From UBA5336 sp964506685 (GTDB lineage Bacteria; Pseudomonadota; Alphaproteobacteria; Caulobacterales; Hyphomonadaceae): 64,000 nucleotides of DNA. This document shows positions 1-7,743 of this stretch, piece after piece. The stretch lies in NCBI GenBank assembly GCA_964506685.1, contig CAZDMQ010000010.1:1-64000 (forward strand), in the 5' to 3' direction. Positions within the stretch are counted from its first letter, which is position 1; every line of letters starts with the position of its first letter. The notes beneath the pieces were generated by a model, which ran no database searches, was not told the DNA's origin, and worked only from the letters and a program-made list of their open reading frames with translations. The translations under genes were made by a program, and so were the position numbers.

Positions 1-1325
1 GGCGGCGGGGGCGGCGGGGGCGAGGCCGGCGTCAGGTTGACGATCTCGATCCCCTTGATCGCCGGGTTCTGGATGACATGCTTGAACTCAAGATCGATCT
101 GGCCGTCACTGGTCACCGGATGGGCGACCATGATGGCCTTGTTCATGCCGCCAGCCAGTTGCCATTGGTCGATATCGTTGAAAGCCGGCGGCACGCTGCC
201 ATCCACGGCCACGTCGAACACCCGCTTGTTGCGGCCATTCGCGCCGGACCAGGTCTCGGCGAGATAGAGACGCACCTCGACCTGATCACCCGCAGGGACC
301 GGAAAGCGCCACTTCATCTCGCTACCGCCGCTATTCTCCCAGCGCTCGGTCTGGAACACGCTTTGCGGCACGCCGAGCCCCTGGACCTGTGACAGGTTGA
401 TGCCGGAACCGGTGCTGGCGGAATTGTTGCTTCCAGCATCGACCAGATAGGGCGACTTGTTGCCGGTCGTGTCACGGCCCCACTGCATGCCGCCATCGGT
501 GGCATTCTGGGCCCCGCTGCCAGCGGCGACGCGATAGATCGGATCGCCCACCTCATATTGGTTCTCGGCCGGCGGGGGCGGCGGCGGAGACTGCGGCTCA
601 TCCGGCGCTTCCCAGCCGATCACGCCATAATCCGCCGGCGTCCAGTCCGGCGACGCGAGGCTGTCCTCATGGTCACCAAACAGGACCCAGTCCTCATAGT
701 CGCGACCAAGATTCATCCGGTCGGACAGCGGGAAGAAGGAGATGAAGAACTCATCCGAGCCCGACAGGGCATCGAGCTGGTTCATCGCCGCCTGGATGGC
801 ATCATAGGCTTCCTGGGCCGAGGTACTCTGACCGTCCTTGGTCGGGAAGCTCATGGACGAGGTCACGTCCATGGTCATCGCGATCTCGATGCCCGAGGAG
901 GTGCCGCCAGCGGTCTGCTGCGCCTTGGCCGTGGTCTTCTGGTCGATGGAGCTGATACCGAAGATCTGGCTGATCGTGGTCTCGGTCGCGAAATCGACGT
1001 CGAGCCGGTAGGCCGGCGCCTCGCCCGGCGCGGTGATGTCCGTGACATTCACGTTGGTCACGTTGAGCAGGCCACCGGCATTCGCCGTGTTCGCCGTGAT
1101 CGCGGCCAGCGCCGCAGCGTCACGCTCGGCATCGGTCGCCGTCGTCGGCATCAGCGTGACCGACAGGACCGCCGCATCGGTGGCAGCCTGTACCTGCTGA
1201 TGGTGGTTGTGCGCATTGGTCAGGTCCAGCGCTGCGCCGATCGCCGTAAGAGCCACGGGCAGCGCAAACGCTGCGACCATGACCATGTTGCCCTCATCGT
1301 TCTTTCTGAACGTCTTCGTAACCAT
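1..1325 (-). CDS. Tad-pilus-type TadE/TadG-like VWA protein with inserted malectin-like domain (C-terminus outside window)
   Basis: The reverse strand is open from ATG at 1325 to the window edge (441 codons, no stop). Residues 10-40 form the TadE/TadG-type N-terminal hydrophobic helix (GNMVMVAAFALPVALTAIG), expected to be a membrane anchor. A VWA domain begins near residue 145 with a MIDAS-like DVTSS at 153-157, as in TadG-family proteins. After about residue 240 the chain enters a Pro-rich linker, then residues 262-433 read as a malectin/CBM57-type carbohydrate-binding fold (YRVAAGSG, RVFDVAVDG and IKGIEIVNL blocks). A second polyproline run follows at the window edge. The remaining VWA part must lie beyond base 1. 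Malectin flanked by proline linkers inside a pilus VWA protein suggests a sugar-binding module displayed on the cell surface; that role is inference. Confidence 0.85.
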   Translation of the reverse strand, partial: MVTKTFRKNDEGNMVMVAAFALPVALTAIGAALDLTNAHNHHQQVQAATDAAVLSVTLMPTTATDAERDAAALAAITANTANAGGLLNVTNVNVTDITAPGEAPAYRLDVDFATETTISQIFGISSIDQKTTAKAQQTAGGTSSGIEIAMTMDVTSSMSFPTKDGQSTSAQEAYDAIQAAMNQLDALSGSDEFFISFFPLSDRMNLGRDYEDWVLFGDHEDSLASPDWTPADYGVIGWEAPDEPQSPPPPPPAENQYEVGDPIYRVAAGSGAQNATDGGMQWGRDTTGNKSPYLVDAGSNNSASTGSGINLSQVQGLGVPQSVFQTERWENSGGSEMKWRFPVPAGDQVEVRLYLAETWSGANGRNKRVFDVAVDGSVPPAFNDIDQWQLAGGMNKAIMVAHPVTSDGQIDLEFKHVIQNPAIKGIEIVNLTPASPPPPPP

Positions 1326-1755
1326 GATCTCACCTTCCAGATTGGTGTTTGATCACGGACGCTAACTCAGACCCGTTGCGATAGAATTTCTCGCTGAAAA
1401 TAATATTCGATCAAATTCGTCAGAAATTAATTCCGTCTGATTACAAGAAAGACGGTTTCCCGAAATGTGACGTTAATGGCGACCAATAGCAGGACCCGTG
1501 CCACAGCCTGAACTCGCAGCTATCAGAACTGCCAGACCCTGTGATTGCAGACCATCCGGAGGCAAGGAGTGCCGCCAGGGTAAAGCAGCCCCTTCACCAC
1601 TCCGGATAAATTCGAACGACGCTGGAATGCCTTGGAAAAACCCGGCCAGACTTCCCCTATCGGGCGAATTAACGACTGATACTCACCCGATAATGGAATG
1701 ATGATTTCGGAATTGCAAACGCCGCTCCCTGGCAGCGTCAACGGCTATCCCGGTC
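1326..1755. other. 430-bp intergenic region, AT-rich in the middle
   Basis: No convincing gene is visible. The stretch 1380-1480 is clearly more AT-rich than its surroundings and lies directly upstream of the Tad-like gene, so it probably holds that gene's promoter. Single TTAA half-sites occur (near 1433 and 1669), but none is paired with the 7-bp spacing of a CtrA box. Short open frames on the minus strand (for example 1523-1741) lack a ribosome binding site and any family resemblance. Confidence 0.5.
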
Positions 1756-2586
1756 TCAGTGCGCCATGGCCAGCGCCGGGGCGGTCTCGGCATGGAGGAA
1801 GCCGCGACTGGCGCCGCCGAACAGGAATTCACCGGCCCGGCTGTGCCCGAAGGCACCGGCAACGAGGATCTCCGCGCCTTCCGCTTCGCAGGCGCCGAGC
1901 AGCGCCTCGCCGATATCGCCGCTGACCGCATGCGATTCGGCTGTTACCCCCCGGCCATCGAGCCAGCCCTGCAGCGCCTCGACGCTCGAGGCCGGGCCCT
2001 GCTCGCCAGGGCGCAGGTCCTCGGGATTCTGCAGGATCAGCACGCGCTGGGCCGCGCGGATCAGCGGCAGGTGGAAGCGCACCGCACGGCCCGCCTCCGC
2101 GCTGCCATCCCAGGCGATGGCGACAGTGCGCCCCTCGACCGGGCTGGAGCCAGCCAGCAGGACCGGCAGGCGTTCATCCATCATCACCGTTTCGAACGCT
2201 GGCGAGAGCGTATGTCCGCTGCGTCCGGCCGCGCGCGGAAAGACCAGGACGTCGGCCAGCACGCCCGCCTGCGCCGCCGCCCGTTCCGTCAGCTGGGTCC
2301 GGTGTTCATGGTGCGAGCGGACATCGGGAAACCCCGCACGCACGTCTTCATACATGTCCGTCCAGGCCTTCACCAGTTCCTGCTGGGCCTCGCGCACCTG
2401 TTCGACGGCGCCGGCACCGAGCCCCACCATGTAGGGCGAGCTTGCATAGACCACCGCTGCGGCGGCATCCGGCAGGGCCGAACAGGCTTCGTGCGCGCTG
2501 GCCAAGTGCTGCGCCAGCCGGAACCCCGTCGTGAGCGCGTCGCGGTCGGTAGTTTCGGTTCCGCCCAGCATGTTGATGACAGCCAT
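1756..2586 (-). CDS. Universal stress protein (UspA family)
   Basis: This 276-aa protein has a Usp domain in its C-terminal half: an ADVLVFPR-type strand, a core strand TVAIAWDGSAEAGRAV, and a terminal nucleotide-binding loop GAFGHSRAGEFLFGGAS (GxxGHSR...GG). The N-terminal half is a weaker, degenerate Usp repeat, which is the usual tandem arrangement. The start at 2586 is chosen because AAGGAGG lies 6 nt upstream; the longer upstream frame has no such signal. Usp proteins bind nucleotides and help survival under starvation or respiratory stress, acting in the cytoplasm. The gene stands alone and its specific trigger cannot be read from the sequence. Confidence 0.88.
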   Translation of the reverse strand: MAVINMLGGTETTDRDALTTGFRLAQHLASAHEACSALPDAAAAVVYASSPYMVGLGAGAVEQVREAQQELVKAWTDMYEDVRAGFPDVRSHHEHRTQLTERAAAQAGVLADVLVFPRAAGRSGHTLSPAFETVMMDERLPVLLAGSSPVEGRTVAIAWDGSAEAGRAVRFHLPLIRAAQRVLILQNPEDLRPGEQGPASSVEALQGWLDGRGVTAESHAVSGDIGEALLGACEAEGAEILVAGAFGHSRAGEFLFGGASRGFLHAETAPALAMAH

Positions 2587-2893
2587 CTTCGCCTCCTTTG
2601 ATCTGCATGGCCGCGCGCGGCGCCATCGCGGCCGTCCCGCCGGTCCATGCCAGTTGCGTCTTTTATGAACATGGGACCGGTCCGGGCCGACATCCATAGG
2701 GGACTTTACGGGGCATCCCGCCCGCCCCCTTCCAGCCCGTTCCTAAGGGCCGCTCCAACCGGTCAGGGAGATTAAATCACGGTAACACGCGCTGGTTTCA
2801 CTTTTCCGCATCGGGGGATATCGGCATGAGCCGTGGGCGCGGCGCGCCACACCGGCCCCGCCTCGCGCAGCTTGCCAGAATGGAGACTGACCG
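2587..2893. other. Divergent intergenic region between usp and the OmpA-type lipoprotein
   Basis: About 300 bp carry the promoters of the two divergent genes. A less GC-rich patch occurs around 2765-2815. No ORF here has a ribosome binding site or coherent composition, and I recognise no operator. Confidence 0.4.
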
Positions 2894-3610
2894 ATGACCC
2901 CTTCCCTTTCCCTATCGCGGGCCCCGTCGCTGGCCCTCTCGCTGGCGCCCTCCTCCGCCCGGACCCGGCGGCGTGCGCGCGCGCTGGCCGTACTCGGCGC
3001 AGCCGCCCTGACGCTTGCCGCCTGCCAGGGCGTATCCAACCGCACCCTGGCCACAACCGGGGCGGGCGCGGTCGCCGGCGCCGGGGTCGGCATCCTTGCG
3101 GGCGGGGATGACAAGCGCAACGCCGCCATCGGTGCCACCGTCGGTGCGATCGCGGGCGCCGCAGCGGGCCGCTACATGGACAAGCAGGAAGAGGAACTGC
3201 GCCGCAAGACCGCCGGCACCGGCATCGGCGTCGAACGCCAGGGCGACCAGATCGAGCTGACCATGCCCTCGAACGTCACCTTCGAGGTCGACAGTGCCGC
3301 GATCCAGCCGGGCTTCTACGGTTCACTGAATGATGTCTCGGCGACGCTCGTCGACTACCCCTCCACCGCCGTGGACATCATCGGCCATGCCAGCGCCGAT
3401 GGCGACGACGCCTACAACCAGAGCCTGTCGGAACGCCGCGCCAATGCGGTGAAGGACTATCTCGTGAGCCAGGGCATGCAGCCGGTGCGCGTCGCCACCT
3501 ATGGCATGGGCGAGAGCCAGCCCATCGCCGACAATGCCACCCCGGAGGGCCGCGCCGCCAACCGCCGCGTGGAAATCCTCCTCACGCCGGTCGTGGACGA
3601 AACCGCCTAG
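2894..3610 (+). CDS. OmpA-family peptidoglycan-associated lipoprotein (YiaD-like)
   Basis: This 238-aa protein has an Arg-rich N-terminus, a hydrophobic segment and a lipobox-like LAAC near residue 44, so it is probably an outer-membrane lipoprotein. Residues 52-95 are Gly/Ala-rich with a glycine-zipper pattern (GAGAVAGAGVGILAGG, GATVGAIAGAAAGRYMD). The C-terminal OmpA domain follows: TFEVDSAAIQPGF, then IIGHASADGDDAYNQSLSERR and RVEILL. This architecture matches YiaD-type proteins that tie the outer membrane to peptidoglycan. The usual GHTD core reads GHAS here, a small deviation in the peptidoglycan-binding loop. Start codons further in would shorten the unusual Arg-rich leader. A strong hairpin follows the gene. 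Confidence 0.9.
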   Translation: MTPSLSLSRAPSLALSLAPSSARTRRRARALAVLGAAALTLAACQGVSNRTLATTGAGAVAGAGVGILAGGDDKRNAAIGATVGAIAGAAAGRYMDKQEEELRRKTAGTGIGVERQGDQIELTMPSNVTFEVDSAAIQPGFYGSLNDVSATLVDYPSTAVDIIGHASADGDDAYNQSLSERRANAVKDYLVSQGMQPVRVATYGMGESQPIADNATPEGRAANRRVEILLTPVVDETA

Positions 3611-3639
3611 CCCACCGGGCGCCAGGCGCCGAAACTGGA

Positions 3640-3667
3640 AAGGCCGGAGCGGCGCTGCTCCGGCCTT
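3640..3667. terminator. Bidirectional hairpin terminator between OmpA-type gene and fadJ
   Basis: There is a perfect 11-bp stem, AAGGCCGGAGC (3640-3650) pairing with GCTCCGGCCTT (3657-3667), and a 6-nt loop. It lies between two convergent genes and is followed by a short T-containing stretch, so it can serve both transcripts. Confidence 0.85.
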
Positions 3668-3692
3668 GTTCATTCTGGTCTCTCCTCCCCCC

Positions 3693-5930
3693 CTAAGCCG
3701 CCACGGGCGCCTTCTCCGCCTCTGCCGGCGGGAAGCGGTCATAGAAGCCCTCGCCCTTTGCGGCCATGTCGCGCAGCAGCTCCGGCACCTTGAAGCGGTC
3801 GCCATATTGCGCCGCCAGCCGGTCGGCCTCCTCGACGAAGGCCCCAACGCCCCAGTAGAGATCGACATAGGAGCAGCACCCGCCCGTATAGGGCGCAAAG
3901 CCCCAGGCGAGGATCGAGCCGATATCGGCATCGCGGGCATCGGTGATGACCCCCTCCTCGAAGCAGCGGGCGACCTCGACCGCCTGGCGCACGAGGAAGC
4001 GGTTGGTGAGATGCTTCTTCATCTCGGGCGGGCATTCGTCCACCTTGACGTCGATCTGCTCCATCAGGTCCGGCCAGATCCGTTCCGGCCGGCCCTTCTC
4101 GTTATAGTCGTAGAAGCCCTTGCCGGCCTTGCGACCGACCCGGCCCTTGTCCTCGACGATCCAGGCCATCAGCTTGCCCAGCTCATTGCTGGAGTAATCG
4201 ACCCCGGACGCTGCAGCCACCTGGCGGCCGACCTTGAGGGCCGTGTCGAGCCCGACACTGTCGGACACTTCCAGCGGGCCCATGGGCATGCCGGACTGGC
4301 GGCCGACATTCTCGATGATCGCCGGCTTGATGCCCTCGCCCAGCATCTGCATGCCTTCCTGGGTGTAGGTACCGAAGCAGCGCGAGGTGTAGAAACCGCG
4401 GCTGTCATTGACCACGATCGGCGTCTTCCTGATGGCCAGCACATAGTCGATGGATTTCGCTAGCGTCTCCCGGGTCGTCTTCTCGCCCATGATGATCTCG
4501 ACCAGCCCCATCCGCTCCACCGGAGAGAAGAAGTGGATGCCGATGAAGTTCTCAGGCCGCACAGATGCCTCGGCCAGCCCGGTGATCGGCAGGGTCGAGG
4601 TATTGGAGCCGAATACGGCGGTCTCGGCGAGCACCGCCTCCGCCTTCTTCGTGATCTCGGCCTTGAGTTCCGGGTTCTCGAACACCGCCTCGACGACGAG
4701 GTCGGCCCCGGTGACATCATCATAACTGTCGGTCGTGGTGATGAGGGCGAGCAGGGCGTCGCCCTTCTCCTGGCTCATCTTGCCGCGCGAGACATCCTTC
4801 TCGACGAGACGCCGGGAATAGTCCTTGCCCTTCTCGGCATTCTCCTTCGACACGTCGACCAGCACCGTCGGAATGCCGGCCTTGGCCTGGACATAGGCAA
4901 TGCCCGCCCCCATCAGGCCGGCACCGATCACGGCGACCTTCGAGAACTCGGTCTTCGGCACCCCCGCCGGCCGGTTCGCGCCCTTGCCGAGCGCCTGCAT
5001 CGACAGGAACAGCGAGCGGATCATCGCCTTGGCTTCGGGCCGCTGCTGGGTGTTGATGAAATACCGCGTCTCGATCCGCAGCCCGGCATCGATCGGCACC
5101 AGGATGCCCTCATAGACGCACGACAGGATGTTCTTCTGGGCCGGGAAATTGCCATAGGTCTTCGACATCAACATGGCATTGGACATGGTCATCACCTGGC
5201 CGGCGCCGGGGCTCCTGTGCGGCACGCCGCCCGGTACCTTGAAGCCCTTCTCATCCCAGGGCGCCTTCGCGGTGGGATTGGCCTTCACCCAGGCCTTCGC
5301 CCGCTCCACGATCTCCGCGCCCGGTGCCAGCTCCTGCACCACGCCCATGGCATGGGCCTTCTCGGCATCGAAGCTCTCGCCCTGCAGGATCAGCGGCAGG
5401 GCCGCCTGCACCCCGACCAGCCGCGGCAGGCGCTGGGTGCCACCGGCGCCTGGCAGCAGGCCGATCTTGGCCTCGGGCAGACCAAACTGGATGCGCGGAT
5501 TGTCATTGGCTGCAACCCGGTAGTGGCAGGCCAGGGCGACTTCGAGCCCGCCGCCAAGCGCAAGCCCGCCGAGCGCGCAGGCGACCGGCTTGCCGCAGGT
5601 CTCGAGCTGACGCAGCGTCCGGTTGAGGGCAAAGCCACGGTCGAACTGGGCCTGCTTGAGCTCGGCCTCGGTCATCTCGCTTTCCGGCTTCTCGCCGCCG
5701 GCTCGTTCGCCCATCTCGCCAAGGTCTGCGCCCGCGCAGAAGCCCGACGGCTTGCCGGAGGAAATGACGAGGCCCTTGATGGCGTCGTTGCTGGCAACTT
5801 CACCGGTGATCGCGATGATGTCGGCGACGGCCTTGCCGGTCAGCGTATTCATGCTGCGGCCGGGCACGTCGAACACGGCGTGCGCGATGCCGTCGGCATC
5901 AATGTCCCATTTGAAGGTTTCAAGTTGCAT
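3693..5930 (-). CDS. fadJ: Trifunctional-type fatty acid oxidation alpha subunit: enoyl-CoA hydratase / 3-hydroxyacyl-CoA dehydrogenase
   Basis: This 745-aa two-part enzyme performs the middle two steps of beta-oxidation. Residues 1-200 are an enoyl-CoA hydratase domain with the oxyanion-hole segment GGLALGGGLEVA and the catalytic glutamates near 130 and 153 (GLPEAKIGLLPG). From residue 331 a Rossmann domain binds NAD (VAVIGAGLMGAGIAY), with the dehydrogenase His in IGIHFFSPVERM near 475. Two C-terminal HAD helical domains follow. It is the last gene of the acd-fadA-fadJ operon, 20 nt after a small membrane-protein gene. The length is normal for FadB/FadJ of alphaproteobacteria. The symbol fadJ versus fadB cannot be settled from sequence alone. 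Confidence 0.95.
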   Translation of the reverse strand: MQLETFKWDIDADGIAHAVFDVPGRSMNTLTGKAVADIIAITGEVASNDAIKGLVISSGKPSGFCAGADLGEMGERAGGEKPESEMTEAELKQAQFDRGFALNRTLRQLETCGKPVACALGGLALGGGLEVALACHYRVAANDNPRIQFGLPEAKIGLLPGAGGTQRLPRLVGVQAALPLILQGESFDAEKAHAMGVVQELAPGAEIVERAKAWVKANPTAKAPWDEKGFKVPGGVPHRSPGAGQVMTMSNAMLMSKTYGNFPAQKNILSCVYEGILVPIDAGLRIETRYFINTQQRPEAKAMIRSLFLSMQALGKGANRPAGVPKTEFSKVAVIGAGLMGAGIAYVQAKAGIPTVLVDVSKENAEKGKDYSRRLVEKDVSRGKMSQEKGDALLALITTTDSYDDVTGADLVVEAVFENPELKAEITKKAEAVLAETAVFGSNTSTLPITGLAEASVRPENFIGIHFFSPVERMGLVEIIMGEKTTRETLAKSIDYVLAIRKTPIVVNDSRGFYTSRCFGTYTQEGMQMLGEGIKPAIIENVGRQSGMPMGPLEVSDSVGLDTALKVGRQVAAASGVDYSSNELGKLMAWIVEDKGRVGRKAGKGFYDYNEKGRPERIWPDLMEQIDVKVDECPPEMKKHLTNRFLVRQAVEVARCFEEGVITDARDADIGSILAWGFAPYTGGCCSYVDLYWGVGAFVEEADRLAAQYGDRFKVPELLRDMAAKGEGFYDRFPPAEAEKAPVAA

Positions 5931-5950
5931 ATTGTTCGTCCTCTTGAACG

Positions 5951-6154
5951 TCAGCCCTTATTGGGGCCGTCTCCATTCTTGCCCTTGCTCTTCAACGCCT
6001 GACCGAACCCTGCGCCGATGGCGACCCCGCACCCCATGCCAATGGCAAGGCCGACAGCGAGATCATCCATGGCAACACCGATCGATGCGCCGAGGGCTGC
6101 GCCCAGTCCAATTCCGAGCGCCATGCCTTTGCCTTGAGCGCTCTGCTTGGCCAT
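5951..6154 (-). CDS. Small Gly/Ala-rich membrane protein between fadA and fadJ (67 aa)
   Basis: The 67-aa product is almost entirely hydrophobic and glycine-patterned (LGIGLGAALGASIGVAMDDL, then AVGLAIGMGCGVAIGAGFG), suggesting one or two glycine-zipper transmembrane helices, with a basic, hydrophilic C-terminus. Its ATG overlaps the fadA stop by one base (TGATG at 6156-6152), which indicates translational coupling and supports it being real. Glycine-zipper small proteins of this look occur widely, but I do not recognise a named function. The position between two beta-oxidation enzymes suggests a membrane docking or accessory role, which is inference. Confidence 0.72.
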   Translation of the reverse strand: MAKQSAQGKGMALGIGLGAALGASIGVAMDDLAVGLAIGMGCGVAIGAGFGQALKSKGKNGDGPNKG

Positions 6155-7359
6155 CAGACCCGCTCGATGATCGTCGCGGTGCCCATGCCGGCGCCGACGC
6201 AGAGCGTGACCAGCGCGGTTTCCTTGCCGGAGCGTTCCAGCTCGTCGACCATGGTGCCGAGCAGCATGCCGCCGGTGGCGCCCAGCGGGTGGCCAAAGGC
6301 AATCGCGCCGCCATTCACGTTCATCTTCTCATGCGGGATATCGAGCAGCTGCATCATGAGCATCGGCACCGCGGCGAAGGCCTCGTTGAGCTCGTAGATG
6401 TCGATATCGCCGACCTCCATGCCGGCCTTCTTCAGCACCTTCTGGGTGACATAGGTCGGCCCGGTGAGCATGATGCCCGGCTCGGACCCGATCGAGGCCA
6501 TGGCGCGGATCCGCGCACGCGGCTTCAGCCCATGCTTCTCGCCCATCTCCTTGGAGCCGAACAGCACCGCCGAGGCGCCATCGACAATACCCGAGGAATT
6601 GCCGGCATGGTGGACGTGGTCGATCGCCTCAAGCTCGGGATAACGCTGCTTGATCACCTCGTCGAAGCCCATGGCGCCCATGCCTGCAAAGGAGGGCTGC
6701 AATGCGCCGAGCGACTGCATGGTCGCATCGGGGCGCATGTGCTCGTCATGGTCAAGCTGGGTGCCGCCCATCTGGTCCCGGACCGGCACGATGGAGCGGG
6801 CGAACCGGCCCTCTTCCCAGGCCTTGGCGGCCCGCTTCTGGCTCTCGACGGCGTAAGCGTCGACATCGTCGCGGGAGAAGCCGTACTTGGTGGCGATGGT
6901 GTCGGCACCGATGCCCTGGGGCGCGAAATAGGTCTTGATCGCGACCTGCGGGTCGGACGACCAGGCACCGCCGGCCGCGCCCATGGGTACGCGCGACATG
7001 GATTCGACACCGCCGCCGATGGCCATGTCGGCCTCCCCGGTCATCACCTTGGACGCAGCCATGTTGCAGGCCTCAAGTCCCGAGGCGCAGAAGCGGTCGA
7101 CCTGCACGCCGGCCGTGGTCTCGGCATACTCGGCGTTGAGCACCGCAATTCGGGCAATGTCGCCGCCCTGTTCGCCGACCGGGCTGACGCAGCCCAGCAC
7201 GACGTCATCGACATCCGCAGTGTCAAGCTCGTTGCGGTCACGAACGGCGGCCAGCGCCTGGGTTGCCAGTGACAACGCGGTGATTTCATGCAGGGCGCCA
7301 GAGGCTTTCCCCTTTCCGCGCGGGGTACGCACGGCGTCGTAGATATAGGCTTCAGCCAT
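6154..7359 (-). CDS. fadA: Acetyl-CoA C-acyltransferase (3-ketoacyl-CoA thiolase)
   Basis: This 401-aa thiolase cleaves 3-ketoacyl-CoA in the last step of beta-oxidation. The nucleophilic Cys is at about 91 (DRFCASGLEACN), the acid/base His at about 357 (GGAIAFGHPLGATG) and the second Cys at about 387 (LCVGAGMGTA). The start at 7359 is preferred because AAGGAGGAT lies just upstream; the longer frame begins in a non-coding leader. It lies between two small membrane-protein genes and shares its stop codon with the downstream one. Pairing with the fadJ product would give the usual alpha2beta2 complex. Confidence 0.95.
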   Translation of the reverse strand: MAEAYIYDAVRTPRGKGKASGALHEITALSLATQALAAVRDRNELDTADVDDVVLGCVSPVGEQGGDIARIAVLNAEYAETTAGVQVDRFCASGLEACNMAASKVMTGEADMAIGGGVESMSRVPMGAAGGAWSSDPQVAIKTYFAPQGIGADTIATKYGFSRDDVDAYAVESQKRAAKAWEEGRFARSIVPVRDQMGGTQLDHDEHMRPDATMQSLGALQPSFAGMGAMGFDEVIKQRYPELEAIDHVHHAGNSSGIVDGASAVLFGSKEMGEKHGLKPRARIRAMASIGSEPGIMLTGPTYVTQKVLKKAGMEVGDIDIYELNEAFAAVPMLMMQLLDIPHEKMNVNGGAIAFGHPLGATGGMLLGTMVDELERSGKETALVTLCVGAGMGTATIIERV

Positions 7360-7409
7360 GTTGGATCCTCCTTGGGGTGTATCGTCGCCAGGTCGGCTCG
7401 GGTGTGGGG

Positions 7410-7541
7410 TTATTCGGCGGGGAGCGTGCATCGTTCCGGCTTCATCCCTCGCATGACGCGACCGCTGATCACGTAGGCGAGAAGGATAGCCGAAAGGATC
7501 ATCGAAACGGACGGAATATCTTCTATCGCAACGTCAAACAT
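7410..7541 (-). CDS. Tiny single-pass membrane protein in the fad operon (43 aa)
   Basis: The open frame starts with ATG at 7541 and ends with TAA at 7412-7410. The 43-aa product has a short acidic head (MFDVAIEDIP), one transmembrane helix (SMILSAILLAYVISG) and a basic tail. Its start overlaps the end of the preceding small gene by 8 nt, and it ends 50 nt before fadA. The local base composition is less GC-rich than the flanking enzymes. The reading is supported by the overlap and by the single well-formed helix, but the ribosome binding site is weak and no family is recognised. Confidence 0.55.
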   Translation of the reverse strand: MFDVAIEDIPSVSMILSAILLAYVISGRVMRGMKPERCTLPAE

Positions 7542-7743
7542 CTCGATCTACTTTCAACGCCTGCGGGTTCGGAATGGCAGGATAATGCAATAGCACAGCA
7601 ATGAACAGGAACATCAGCGCCCTGCCGAATTCCTGGTCTGCGACCGCGATGATCCCGCCTGCGATGATCGATCCGACCGCAAGCGCATTGAAACATGTGG
7701 CACGCGACTTTTGTGCCTCCTTGCAGCGGTCGGTTTCCGTCAT
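7534..7743 (-). CDS. Small two-helix membrane protein coupled to acyl-CoA dehydrogenase (69 aa)
   Basis: The 69-aa protein has a charged, Cys-containing N-terminus, then two hydrophobic segments (NALAVGSIIAGGIIAV and ALMFLFIAVLLHYPAI) and a basic tail. Its ATG at 7743 overlaps the stop of the acyl-CoA dehydrogenase gene by one base (TGATG), so it is probably translated by ribosomes finishing that gene. A longer in-frame reading that begins inside the dehydrogenase gene is not credible. No known family is recognised. With the 43-aa and 67-aa genes it makes three small membrane proteins inside one beta-oxidation operon. Confidence 0.65.
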   Translation of the reverse strand: MTETDRCKEAQKSRATCFNALAVGSIIAGGIIAVADQEFGRALMFLFIAVLLHYPAIPNPQALKVDRDV

